Part shown: one piece after another, positions 34,030 to 45,305 of the stretch | How positions within the stretch are numbered: the first letter of the stretch is position 1 | Layout: each line of letters starts with the position of its first letter | Source: Aspidiotus rigidus | Lineage: Eukaryota; Arthropoda; Insecta; Hemiptera; Diaspididae | Reading direction: 5' to 3' | DNA length: 64,000 nt | NCBI GenBank assembly: GCA_035079385.1 | Contig: JAVHKY010000015.1 | Span: 1,736,001 to 1,800,000, forward strand | Program-made: the position numbers and the translations under genes | The notes under the pieces: generated by a model | Told to the model about the DNA's origin: nothing | Databases searched by the model: none | The model's input: the letters and a program-made list of their open reading frames with translations, nothing else

Positions 34030-34320
34030 ACACGATTTTGACATGTTTCATGTTTTTGCTCTGGCAGACCCCTGATTTTGAAATTTTTGTGCGTGCGTCC
34101 GTACGTGCGTCCATAGAAATGACCTTGAGACTTGGAGAAACGACGGCTTCCTTAACGAAGTTAGACGAGGAACGCCGGGACCCTGTTTTATGAGTCATAT
34201 GGGATTTGGTATTGAGAATTCATGGAAGCCTAGACCTAGATAAGGTAGTATAAAGAAGGCCTAGACCTACTATAAGCCTAGTATAATATAGTTTGAGAGT
34301 CTAAATTTTTCTCGATTCTC
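34030..34320. repeat. Composite of dispersed repeats
   Basis: It begins with TTTTGACATGTTTCATG (also at 6552, 55370 and, diverged, 62308), contains GTGCGTGCGTCCGTACGTGC and a CCGGGACCCTGTTTTATGAG box, and ends in AAGCCTAGTATAATATAG words like those at 6.75-7.14 kb. Confidence 0.55.
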
Positions 34321-34848
34321 GAGCTATGTATGAAAAAAGTCTCACGCAGTAGCGTGAGCAGTACACGACTTTTCCTCCCACAATGCAAACATCATTGAGG
34401 AAGTCACTCCCTCCCTTTTAACTAAATACCAATAATCTGTCAATCATGCCAAATATTTATAGAATGAACAATCCTGCTCACATTGTTACGTTAGAATTTA
34501 TTTTGAAAAACTTTTGACTTCAAAAATTTGATAAAGCTTCAAGAGATTTTAATAATTGGTTTAAAGATATATTGATTTTATATATTTAGGAAATAAACAA
34601 TCTTTGCATAAGAAATATACATTTTTTGTTGATTTGACGGAGTTATTGAATTTCTCATAAAGAAGATGATTAATTGGCTTCTACCGGTACTTCACGATGA
34701 TCACCTTTCCTTGAAATTTGTAATCCAAAAATATGAAAACGATTCTTCTTCATCCATAAATTGTCTCTGTGAACTTCGAAATTACAAATTAAATAGCCGG
34801 TTGTCAGTTATATGGTAATGAGATATGAATTGTATTAATGATACAAAA

Positions 34849-37355
34849 TCTTCCATTGAATTTATAAAGATATACATTACAAAAGAATCTGCGTATGATT
34901 TACAATTAAAAAACTATGCATTATGTTATTTGGTGTCATAGCTGAAAAATTTTTAGGAGTTTCAGCCTAAGCAATATGACTGTTCATTGTTTGTGCCGTT
35001 TGGTTTAAAAAACTTGTTGAGTACTTGAGGGAAAGTTTGATTGGTTCTTGGTACATTTAGAGTATGCGCACTTGTAACAAATAGGCAAATTTCTAGGAGT
35101 GAGCACTGAGCACATCTTTTATGCGAGTCGCTCCCAAATTTCAGAAGATCCATCAAAGTGACCGGCACAATTGGCCTATCAAAGTTTGTCTATTTTGGGT
35201 AGGGTTATGAAAACAAAGAGTGTTATATATAAAATATGTTCTTTTTGCACTACACTCTCTTTCTTACTTGAAATTAACTGAATGCTGATACCGCTACATC
35301 AAATATAAGAAGTAAGTAGTTTACAGAACCAAATAAAAGGTAACGTTTAAAAAATTTTTATTTCTCTGTTATAGTATCATGTTATTGTTAAATACGAGTA
35401 CCTATAATAAGATATAGTTTCTTGTTTGCTGTTTGAAATCAAAGTACAAAATAGGTGTTAAAAGGAAGTAGAATTCTCAATTTTCTGATAACAATAATGA
35501 AAAAAAGTCGGTAAAACAAACATTTAACAAGAACAAAAACGGTGTTTTACTTTTGAATACTGATAAAGTAAAGTAGCCTTTTATGTTCTTCTACTTTGAA
35601 AAAGGAGAAATATTTACAGCACAGCAAAGTAGGTATTCAGCACAACAACGAATTGACCCTCAATATATGCAAAATGAGCAGCAATTTTGTACTTATTCAC
35701 AGCAACCATATTCACAGTAAAAAAAGTGAAATTGAACAGCAAACATAAAAATTATTTCATTATTCCGCGTAGTAAATTCTGCATTAGGTATATACCTACG
35801 TCGCCACACTACATAGTGCCACATACCGAGGTCTTAGTGGTGTCATTATCAGACTGGACTACTGCATATCAATGGGCATTTCAAAATAAAGTTGTGTTGC
35901 AAAATGATACGGGAACTTACTTCGTCGCATCGTCAAAGTCAAGTAAGCCTATGACGACTCGAACCCTTCACAAATTTCAAAAAGAAGCTGAAAAGTGGAA
36001 AACATTCGATGATTTCAAAGAACATAGATTGGGGACATGGATAATCTCCGTTGATACGGACAATATGCAGCGGTCCCACTGTTCATGCCCTTGCTTACAA
36101 AAAAGATATAATTGTAAACATGTTCTAGGAATGCATATTCGTCTTCGTCTCACTGAAGCACCGGCAGCAGCTAAATCAGTGACCCTAGGCCAAAAGAGGA
36201 AGAGAGGCAGGCCCCAGAAGGCGAAACGAGCTCTTATTGTTCAATAATATCATTTTACTTTCATATTTATTTTATACTGAATATTTTATTTTTTTGATAC
36301 TGATCCTTTTTTTTTGCTGCGTTCGAGGCAAATTTGCTGCGATGAATACCTATTTACCTGGGCCGAAAAATGTCATCCTTTGAATAATAAAAGATCATGT
36401 CGTTCTCCGATCATATGGTACATAAGTAGGATCTTTCAAAGTCTCCCTTACAGCTCATGCTTCTACTAAAATGCACAGGACGTTTGTTCCTGATTTCAAC
36501 TGAAGCCGGCGGATTGAATATTAACTTTGTGGCGGGAAACAGAATCATACAAGGAATCCCTCTGCTGATACCCAAAGCATCTTTAAAGCTCACAGAATGG
36601 GGCAAAAGAAAGAGTGTTATATTTAAAATATGTTCTTTTACCCTATCTTCTAGATTCAAAAAAGAATTTCAGGAAATATTCTGCGTTCCTATAAAAAAAA
36701 AGAAAATTCCAAGTTCATCTTATGAAGGAATAATCTTTCGTTTTGTACAGAATATTAGAAGGAACTGTTCAGGTACCAAAGTTGCAAAAGATTAGAGACA
36801 GTTTGCACAGACGCAAAAAGTTTGAACGCTTTCGAAAACTGCAAAACACACAAGGAAATGTCGTGTTAGAGTAAGATTTGCAAACCAAAATAAATTTTAT
36901 GGATTACCATACCTACAAGATGTGATTCAATTATCGGTTTCTCGAAAAGCCTTAAATAGGATGTCTTGCTGACCTCCTCAAATGCAGAGGTAGATACTTA
37001 AAGTTTTGCTGCATGAGACAACATTTTCGAGTGACGTACATCAAATAGCACTTAAGCCAGTTGATTGAGAGAAGACTAGTAGAAGGAAGCTCCGACTTCT
37101 TTGAAAATATTTTCCATTGAATTTATAAAGATATACATTACAAAAGAATCTGCGTATGATTTATAATTAAAAAACTATGCATTACGTTATTTGGTGTCAT
37201 AGCTGAAAAATTTTTAAGAGTTTTAGCTTAAGCTTTTAGGAGTGAGCACTGAGCACATCGTTTATGCGAGTCGCTCCTAAATTTCAGAAGATCCATCAAA
37301 GTGACCGGTACAATTGGCCTATCAAAGTTTGTCTATTTTGGGTAGGGTTATGAAA
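34849..37355. mobile_element. 2.5 kb block bounded by direct repeats
   Basis: 34849-35218 and 37104-37355 are direct copies (shared runs such as AAAGATATACATTACAAAAG and TGACCGG(C/T)ACAATTGGCCTA; the right copy lacks about 100 bp). The word AGAGTGTTATAT(A/T)TAAAATA recurs at 35217 and 36610. The transposase tail at 35687 lies between, so the block may be a composite or a deleted transposon. The bounding repeats may instead be an independent duplicated sequence. Confidence 0.55.
35687..36247 (+). pseudogene. SWIM-type MULE transposase, C-terminal remnant
   Basis: A 186-codon frame. After an unconserved lead it shows SDWTTAYQWAFQNKVVLQND, then GTWIISVD and a SWIM finger HCSCPCLQKRYNCKHVLGMH (CxC-x8-CxH), closing with LGQKRKRGRPQKAKRALIVQ-stop. 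This order and the closing GRP-basic motif are typical of the end of SWIM-containing MULE transposases. The DDE core is absent, so no activity is expected. The true start is uncertain because an upstream part is missing. Confidence 0.75.
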
Positions 37356-37359
37356 AAAA

Positions 37360-38832
37360 AAAAAAACATTGAATAAAATGGTGTTTTAGTTTCGGATACT
37401 GGTTTCGCTGAAAGTGAAGAACACATGAAATTGCTTTTCATCTTTTTCGTTGATGAGAAGCCTGAATGTGCAATTTGTGCAAACGCACCCCTTTCAGCCA
37501 AAGTCCAACACTGAAAAAAAAAAATGAGGCAAGACCTAGCCCTGGATCCCTAGTGACTGTGACTTACTGATGACGCCATAAGCTGAATGATTGACAGTAA
37601 ATACTGTCCTGAATGATTTACAATGGGTGTGGGCGATAACGAAGGGGTGTTATTTATATGATTTTTTTTTTATTATTATATTTTGGGATCTTAACAATTG
37701 ATTTTCATTTTAAATTTAAAGTTAGGTATTTGATTTCAATTTGTATTCCTACCAAATTCCAGAACTTCTTTTTTACCTACAGTACAATTTATTGTGATTT
37801 GGTGTTTGTGTGTTTCTTATGTTTCGTTATCACTCAGACGAGTGTAATTATATTTGATTTATACTTTATTTTATACAAAGACATTAGTTTTGAGCAAATG
37901 AAATGTGTTTCTTGTCGGTGGTGAAAATTGACTTCCTTTCTCGCCCGGATTACGACGGTTTATGGTTCATTTTTCTTCTTGTACAACGAAAGGTAAGATT
38001 TATTATGTTCAATAGAATCGGTACGAGTAGATGATTTACCTATAGTTATTATATCATAGCAGAGCCTCGCCAGAGGTCAACTTCGTAAAAATGTTCTATT
38101 CATCCATTTTGTATGTGAAAGTTGAAAGTACATCCTGTACAAAAGAGTAGTTCTTAATAATATTCTTATCTGTATATTGTATGGTAAACTTCGTTAAATT
38201 CGATTTACTCAGCACTAAAAGTTACTTCCAGTCGAACTTTTCAGAGCAGATTTCAAGCGGTTAATTTTACGACTTGACTGAAGAAGAAGTAGTTTTGATG
38301 AAAGAGAAATCGCATATTTTGCATCACCTTTATTTGATATGCGATAGCTATGAGAAAAATAACGTGTTCATTTCTTTTTTTACAAAGATACTTAGAGTCG
38401 ATGTACTATATCGCATATCGCACATCGAAATCAAAAGGTCGGAGAACAATATCGCTACTGAAGAAAAAAAAAAGCGATTAGAAGTGATTCATGCCTTGTA
38501 GGATGAGGCATGAACCTAAAAATGAAACGGAATAAACACGTTCTCTTTGAAAATACGTTGTACGAGTAAACGCGACTAAAGACGCGACACATGATTCATG
38601 CTTATTATTTACCTTCGTTCACTTGTCCATACAGGCAGAAAGAGTGATGAAAATACTACCAAAATCGACCCTAAAGAAATTTTCGGCAAAGATTTTTACC
38701 GACTTTTTTTTTACGTCTTTTCCTGTGCAGCGATTTCTAGTACCGACCAAGTGAGACATTTTGTTGTGTAACGTCACAATTATGACTAAGTCAAAAAATA
38801 ATAAGAAGATCAGAAAAATAAAAATACATTAC
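37360..38832. other. Spacer, no gene recognised
   Basis: AT-rich, with a 75-codon plus-strand frame at 38274-38501 that lacks splice partners. The remaining exons of the gene starting at 38916 should lie here or further left on the minus strand but were not found. Confidence 0.4.
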
Positions 38833-38916
38833 CTTCAGTTTTTCTCGAGCGATTTTCTTACGATCCCTATCCTTCTTGAACTTGACTCGGGCATTAATCT
38901 TTTTCTTTGGCGGCAT
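38833..38916 (-). CDS. First exon of a basic, probably nuclear protein
   Basis: ATG at 38916 opens 28 complete codons (MPPKKKINARVKFKKDRDRK, then KIAREKLK) and the exon ends exactly at AAG/GTAATG, phase 0. The MPPKKK start with a run of Lys/Arg is common among small nuclear or nucleolar and RNA-associated proteins. The identity cannot be fixed from 28 residues. The upstream 300 bp is A-rich with homopolymers and should contain the promoter and 5' leader. The second exon was not found. Confidence 0.55.
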
Positions 38917-39441
38917 TGCAAATAAATTACACTTACACAAACACAAACACTAAACTTTGAAAAAAAAACAAACTGGGGTAATAGAAATAAAAATAAAATA
39001 AATGCACGGAACCTAAACAATAATACGTAAAAATATGAAAATGAAAAAAAAAAAAAAAAAAGACCTAATTAACAATGAAATTATGAATAAAAAAAATTAA
39101 TTACGAAAAACTTCGGAAGAAATTATAAAAAGAATAGTAATAGGTTGAGCATATTCGAACCAACTTTTCAACCTTGGCCGCCTGAACATTTTGATTTTTT
39201 TTTTTTTTGTATTCTACCTCGCGCAAAAGCGCCCTCCCCCCTAAGTTGTGAAGGACCAGCAGAGTAGAAGCTTGCCAACGTTAATTTTGAACCTCGAGAC
39301 TTCCTAATGACTCAAGTAATTTTTTTCGTGCAGAATAGTTTATATATTCAAGATAAATAAATAGACAAAGCTAATCTCCCAAGGGGGGAGATGTAAGAAT
39401 ATGCAAGCATCCGATATTTTAATCTCTGTAAGCACACGACG

Positions 39442-39905
39442 TTATCGTCTCGGCTCTTCGCTGCTGGATATCAATGGACTCAAGATCTGCTGGAGTGAGA
39501 CAGGCCGATCGTTTGGAATAGACCTTTGGGTAGGAGGTTCGAGGAAAGGGATTTTATACCCTTCGATCCCGGACAGCAGTACCGGATCTGTCGTGAAACG
39601 TTTCCATTCTTTAAGAAATAGGGCTAATCGCCCGGCTGATTTCCGAAAAATTTAACGTCTCCTCGACAAATGCCTGCTGGGCTTCGATTGACGTCCCGAT
39701 CTCCGGTTGTCTGACGAACGAGAACGCGGCTTGTATTGTTTGTGGCTCGTTGATGGACGGTTCCAAGATTTTGCTTTCTGGCCGCCCTGCAAGCCCCGGT
39801 TCTGGTTCTGGGGACGGCTGGGCGGGGGCTGCGCGTTTTTTGACTGCTTCTTAAACTTAAGCTCCGTGGCAGAAACGTTGATAGCCTTAGCGCGTTTGAT
39901 TTGAT
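39442..39905 (-). pseudogene. DIRS-like retroelement remnant (gag end and RT leader)
   Basis: Upper part (39905-39652): a basic, Pro/Gln/Ser-rich frame ending SRRR-stop (FKKQSKNAQPPPSRPQNQNR), like the C-terminal end of a gag-type protein. Lower part, in another frame (39643-39442): GRLALFLKEWKRFTTDPVLL, then GIEGYKIPF. This is the conserved segment just before the reverse transcriptase in DIRS-type tyrosine-recombinase retroelements (pattern GGRL..F...W...T.DP..L..I..GY.IPF). The frame stops at 39442 before the RT catalytic motifs. Confidence 0.65.
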
Positions 39906-39986
39906 TTGTGAATGTTCAACAATTCTCATCAAATTTCACGGTATATGAAAGGGAATTTATTTTGGCAATAATTTCATAAAGGTAAA

Positions 39987-41135
39987 AATAAACACAAAAG
40001 TATAATATATTATTCCTCAAATAGTCTTTTGAATAAACACAAAAGTATATTGATATTCCTCAAATAGTCTTTTGAGCAAACATACTTCCTTTACAAAAGA
40101 AAGATCTCATACAATTGGTAAACATGGTTAATAAAGAGATCATACAATTGGTAAACATGGTTAATAATGATAGATAAAAATAAAATTAAATAGGAGGGGC
40201 GTTCCATTCAAAAATAAAAATATGAAATAGGTGTCGGGGCACCCTCCCATGTGGAAATAATTCAGTCGAAATAAAGAAAAGGTAAACCAAAATGGTTAAT
40301 AAAAAATAAACACAAAAGTATATTGATATTCCTCAAATAGTCTTTTGAGCAAACATACTTCCTTTACAAAAGAAAGATCATACAAAATTGGTAAACATGG
40401 TTAATAATGATAGATTCCCATGTGGAAATAATTGGTCGGAAAAAAAATTTAAAGGTCGGAAAATAAAAATAAAATTAAATAGGAGGGGGCGGACTTGGAA
40501 CACTAATATAATACCAAATCCCATGTGGATTCACTGTAAAATTAAAAAAAGTAATAATAATAATAATAATAAGAAAAAAATTAAAAAAAAAAAAGGAAAT
40601 TTAGTGAAAACCATGTGGAAATAATTCAGTCGAAATAAAGAAAAGGTAAACCAAAATGGTTAATAAAAAAAATTAAATAGGAGGGGCGTTCCAAATAGTC
40701 GAAAAATTTAAAGGTCGGAAAATAAAAATAAAATTAAATAGGAGGGGACGGACTTGGAACACGAGATAAAGAAAAGGTAAACCAAAATGGTTAATAAAAA
40801 AAATTAAATAGGAGGGGCGTTCCAAATAGTCGAAAAATTTAAAGGTCGGAAAATAAAAATAAAATTAAATAGGAGGGGGCGGACTTGGAACACTAATATA
40901 ATACCAAATCCCATGTGGATTCACTGTAAAATTAAAAAAAGTAATAATAATAATAATAATAATGAGAAAAAAATTAAAAAAAAAAAAGGAAATTTAGTGA
41001 AAAAAAAAAGGAAATTTAGTGAAATGTGCCGGAAATTTAAGAAAAGGAGGGGGGCTTAACTCTAGCGCCCCCCATGAAATAAAAGGAAATTTAGTGAAAA
41101 AAAAAGGAAATTTAGTAGTGAAATGTGCCGAAAAT
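39987..41135. repeat. Complex nested tandem-repeat field
   Basis: Several modules recur in changing order: ATTCCTCAAATAGTCTTTTG (three times), GAAAAGGTAAACCAAAATGG (three), AATAGGAGGGG(G)CGG(A)CTT (three or more), CCCATGTGGATTCACTGTAA (two) and GGAAATTTAGTGAAA (five). The last module continues into the 3' end of the zinc-finger-like gene, whose terminal sequence (CTAGAGTTAAGCCCCCC) is itself duplicated at 41050 and 41150. Confidence 0.85.
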
Positions 41136-42495
41136 TTAAAAAAAGGAGGGGGGCTTAACTCTAGCACCCCCCATGAAATCTCTCGGTATTTGTATGTCCG
41201 CTCTCCCATGATCTTCATGAATGTGCCGCCGGAACGCTGTTTGGGAGGCTTTCGATATGGGGCAAACCATCCCGCACAGGCCGGCGACTCTATCACTGTT
41301 TCGGTAACCTGTGGAAAGAAGGAGAAGAGTGTACAGGCATTTAATTTACAAAGTTAGAATGGAATTAATAATAGGCGCCCCGGGCACACAAACTTACGCA
41401 AATGTACTACACCATGTTGTATACTGGACTCATGGCCCCTCATCTCGAGACACTGCAGCCAGCAGCGATAGGGGCCATGGTCCTGGAAGTCGTATGTGGG
41501 CCCCCCCTGCGGGTGCATCTCCTGGATGTGTTTAGCCATCTGCCACCTTTTGATCCATTGGTGGCAGATGGCACACCTCGTTTCGGAGGGATGGGATCGT
41601 TGTTTTTTGGCTCCTGGCTCTGTGGCTCGATCTCTTGGGGGGGGGTAGTAACCCCATCCCAGAGGTTCCAGGCACAGGCTCGATCCGGGGGGGGGGGGCG
41701 TTCCACCGATCTGTAAGAAGGGTATATAAAATTATTATATGACTTTGTAGGATTGTCATAGTTGTATGTATATATATATATATTATATTGCTTACACAAT
41801 TGTCGACTTCTCCCACTCCCATCCTAGAGGTTCCAGGCACAGGCTCTTCTGGCTCTGAGGGCCGGGTAGGCGGCGTTCCACCGATCTGTAAGAAGGGTAT
41901 TATATATATAACTTTTTTGTAGGATTGTGAGAGATTGTCATAGTTGTATATTATATAAATAATATTGCTTACACAATTGTCGACTTCCTCCCTGATACGC
42001 CGCAGAACGGAGGGTCGGAGGGACCTTATCACCCGTAGTAGGGTCTCCGCCTGCATGCGTGGGCTAACAACCACCGCCGCCACATCGTCAATCGCCCCGT
42101 GGCGAGGGACCGTGAGGTCCATGTCGAGGGCGGTGGTGGTGGTGGTAGTCGTCGACAATAAATGCTGCGGCTCGTCCGCCACATCGTCAACTGTAGGAGG
42201 ACTCGGAGGATGGTGAGGGATTTCTTCTGTTCTCGTGGTGGTGGTTGTGAGAACGGTGGTGCGGCGCTTCGATCTCGCGTCAGGGGGGGGGGGACGTATG
42301 TAGGGTCCCTCACGCTATCGTCGATATACGTCAGGCCTGTCGACGCGTCGGTGGTGTTGCCGTCGACAGGCCTGTCGCTACACGTAAGGGGTGCTGCAGT
42401 CGGAGTACATGGAGGGATGCTGTCAGTGAACACTGACCGCGGCAGTGTTGTCCAGGGCCGCACCTGATCCAATGGGATCCCCACTATTCGTTCAA
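41136..42495 (-). CDS. Four-exon zinc-finger-like gene with a duplicated exon and C-run breaks
   Basis: Exons: 41973-42495 (after TTTTGTTCCAG; Pro/Thr-rich, then LLRVIRSLRPSVLRRIREEV), 41796-41885, 41398-41710 and 41136-41308 (TAA at 41136-41138), with donors GTAAGC/GTAAGT and TTACAG/TTCCACAG acceptors. Exon 2 and the start of exon 3 are duplicates (IGGTPP.. and EPVPGTSxMG), together with the intron between them. Exon 3 holds CAICHQWIKRWQMAKHIQEM followed by H, and exon 4 CGMVCPISKASQTAFRRHIH followed by EDH: two C-x2/3-C..H-x4-H finger-like motifs. Runs of C near 42282, 41690 and 41640 each require one base to keep the frame, so the gene is broken there or the runs are miscounted. It may be a DNA-binding or transposon-derived protein. 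Confidence 0.5.
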
Positions 42496-42689
42496 CTGGA
42501 ACAAAAGAACAAAGATATGGAGGACAAATGTAATATGTGTGTGGCACACTTCGTACTTTTAATAACGATCATGCACTGAGAGCAGCGGCCTATTATATAT
42601 ACACGCGCACTCGCGCTGCACGAGTACTTCAGCACCACTTGTGTATACGCAGGCGGTGCATTGGTTCTTTCGCGTCACTTGCGTATACA

Positions 42690-43660
42690 CATGTGGTGCA
42701 TATGATAGGAGGGGGACTTAGAAAAATTTCGACCCTCGAGCCATATGATAGGAGATATATGATAGGAGGGGGACTTAGAAAAATTTCGACCCTCGAGCCA
42801 TATATGATAGGAGGGGGACTTAGAAAAATTTCGACCCTCGAGCCATATATGATAGGAGATATATGTAGGAGGGGGACTTTGAGAAATTTCGACTCTCGAG
42901 CAGGAGGGGGACTTATATGATAGGAGGGGGATCTATATGATAGGAGGGGGACTTAGAAAAATTTCGACCCTCGAGCCATATATGATAGGAGGGGGACTTA
43001 GAAAAATTTCGACTCTCGAGCTATATATGATAGGAGGGGGACTTAGAAAAATTTCGACCCTGGAGGTTAACGTACCAGATGCGTATACGCATGTGGTGCA
43101 TGGGTTTACGTACCAGATGTGTATGCACATGTGGTGCATGGGTACCACATGCGTACACACATGTGGTGCATGGATTAACGTACCAGATGCCTATGCATCT
43201 GTGGTGCACTTCGACTCTCGAGCTATATATGATAGGAGGGGGACTTTCAGAAATTTTGACTCTCGAGCTATAATATATGATATAGGAGGGACCCTCGAGC
43301 CATATATGATAGGAGGGGGACTTCATAGGAGGGGGACTTGGAAAAATTTCGACCCTCGAGCCATATCTCGAGCCATATATGATAGGAGGGGGACTCTTAT
43401 ATGGCGTATGCATCTGTGGTGCACTTCGACTCTCGAGCTATATATGATAGGAGGGGGACTTTCAGAAATTTCGACTCTCGAGCTATATATGATGTAGGAG
43501 GGACCCTCGAGCCATATATGATAGGAGGGGGACTTGGAAAAATTTCGACCCTCGAGCCATATATGATAGGAGGGGGACTTTGAGAAATTTCGACTCTCGA
43601 GCTATATATGATATAGGAGGGACCCTCGAGCCATATATGATAGGAGATATATGATAGGAG
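42690..43660. repeat. Large array of CTCGAG-type repeat
   Basis: About 15 units of TATATGATAGGAGGGGGACT, then TAGAAAAATTTCGACCCTCG and AGCCA, with variants (CTTTCAGAAATTTCGACTC; ATATAGGAGGGACCCTCGAG). A second module, ACGTACCAGATGYGTATRCR followed by CATGTGGTGCATGG, is inserted at about 43068-43205 and 43400-43425, and a diverged form lies at 42630-42705. Short proteins read across it are artefacts. Confidence 0.9.
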
Positions 43661-43727
43661 GGGGTACAGTATAACTATGCTTATACTAACTAGGTTTAAT
43701 ATACAGTCTACTCAACTAGCCTGAAAC

Positions 43728-43860
43728 ACCTTCTATCATATATAGTTCGGAGGTAAAAATTTTTTAAGCCCCACGTTTTGCCGCCCGGCGCCGCGTCATT
43801 TTTATTTTTATTAAAAAAATACCTCCGATAAAACAGGTTCCCTCTTAATAAAATTTGACA
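43728..43860. repeat. Dispersed repeat copy (CCCGGCGCC type)
   Basis: ATCATATATAGTTCGGAGGT, then AAGCCCCACGTTTTGCCGCC, CGGCGCCGCG, and AAACAGGTTCCCTCTT. Same box order as at 7157-7250 and, inverted, at 24180-24320. Confidence 0.7.
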
Positions 43861-44109
43861 AAACAAAATTCGAGGCTCTGGGGTCTGTGGGAAGCGAGAT
43901 ACAAGTGTACTAAATTTGAATGAAATATCATCGAAAATAAAATTCAATGAACCCTTGGTCAAATAGAAAAAATGAACCAAGAATGAACCTTTTGAATGAT
44001 AATAAAAGGTTCTTCATCACAATACACGTACTGATAACAATAAAAGTGGTAAAAGGATAGGAAAATCCGCTTATCGTAACGTAAGCAGCTACTAGCAGCT
44101 ATGTGCATT

Positions 44110-44460
44110 TTCGTAATAAGCAGCTACTTGTAATAGTGAGAAACTTTTCAACAAAAGTAAAAATTTCTTGAGAACTACTCATCCGATCCTCAAAAAAATT
44201 GCAGGTGCACAGCTTCAAATATAATACTACAATATGGCCCAGTTTCAACAAAATCCATCGGGTAGTTTCGGAGGAGTTCCGCGGACAAAAAAATACTCGA
44301 AATACTGCAAAAATTCTCAACAAATTGAAAATTTCTCGAGAACTACTCATCCGATTCTCAAAAAAATTGCAGGTGCACATCTTCAGATATACTACTACAA
44401 TATGGCCAAGTTACAAAAAAATCCATTGGGTAGTTTCAGAGGAGTTCCGCGGACAAAAAA
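44110..44460. repeat. Tandem duplication, about 175 bp unit
   Basis: Two copies share GAGAACTACTCATCCGAT, AAAAAAATTGCAGGTGCACA and GAGTTCCGCGGACAAAAAAA with few changes. Open frames here lie inside the repeat. Confidence 0.85.
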
Positions 44461-44464
44461 ATCT

Positions 44465-44473
44465 TATATATAA

Positions 44474-44564
<91 letters not shown>
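44465..44564. repeat. (TA)n microsatellite
   Basis: About 100 bp of nearly pure TA with a few TAAA interruptions at the left end. Confidence 0.97.
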
Positions 44565-44567
<3 letters not shown>

Positions 44568-44719
44568 AAACCTGAAATTTTTTTTTATGCTAGTTGTGAT
44601 CTAGGACCCCTAAAACGTCGAGAAAGTTCATTGCCCACTCCCCCTGTTGACCTTGCTACGGGTGTAATACCTCACTTTTCCAGTTGGAAAAGTCGGTAAA
44701 AAGGGGAACTTGGAAAAAT

Positions 44720-44830
44720 TCCTACCATATATGGATCGAGAGTCGAAATTTTTCTAAGTTGTACGGCGCACGACAAATTTCTCAAAAAGCCCGCCACAGA
44801 ACAGGTTCCCTGTTGATAGAATGTTTGAAG
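44720..44830. repeat. CTCGAG-family unit next to AACAGGTTCCCTGTT box
   Basis: ACCATATATGGATCGAGAGT, CGAAATTTTTCTAAG, then AACAGGTTCCCTGTTGATAG. This places the two repeat modules side by side, as at 7.2 and 43.8 kb. Confidence 0.6.
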
Positions 44831-45114
44831 GGTTGAAGTGAACTTCTTCATAATTATTTGTTTTCCGACCCTATTGACAAAAATGAACTAGAAAATACGA
44901 GGCGCACAAGGCGTTTTTTTTTTCCTCAAAATGACACATATTTGTTCGCGGCGGAGCGTACCAAACTTTTGCGAGCTTTCAGGTTCTATCGCCACCGAAT
45001 TATAAAGAGCGGTATTCGGCTACCGTTCTGAAGTTAGCTTCCCTACGGTGCGATTTCAAAGAGCGTCACTGTTGTTGGCGTGCAGAATAGCAACAGCGTT
45101 TAATAGCAATTCTG

Positions 45115-45305
45115 ATTTCCGCCTACGGACGCCGCAGCATGAAAAGTGACTGCGCTCAGAAGCGATTTTTTACGTAGTAGTTTCCGCCTGTAGACGCTGC
45201 TTTCTTGAAAATCAACGACGTTCGGATGCGATTTCTAGACATACAAATTTTCGCGTACAGAAGCAGCAGCCTAGAAAATTGACAGCGTTCGGAAGAGATT
45301 TCTAA
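45115..45305. repeat. Three diverged tandem units, about 65 bp
   Basis: Each unit has TTTCCGCC(T)-like start, a GACGC-GC middle, a TGAAAA..GAC block and a GCG(A)TTTYT end. They are diverged but in register; a fourth, weaker unit may precede. Confidence 0.5.

Noticed and set aside
42537..43583. Proteins with repeated MIGGGLRKISTLEPY-like segments
   Set aside because: These are translations of the CTCGAG-type repeat array in one frame; other frames are equally open.
44199..44699. 166-codon plus-strand frame with a long Tyr-Ile run
   Set aside because: It runs through the 175-bp duplication and the (TA)n tract; no independent coding signal.
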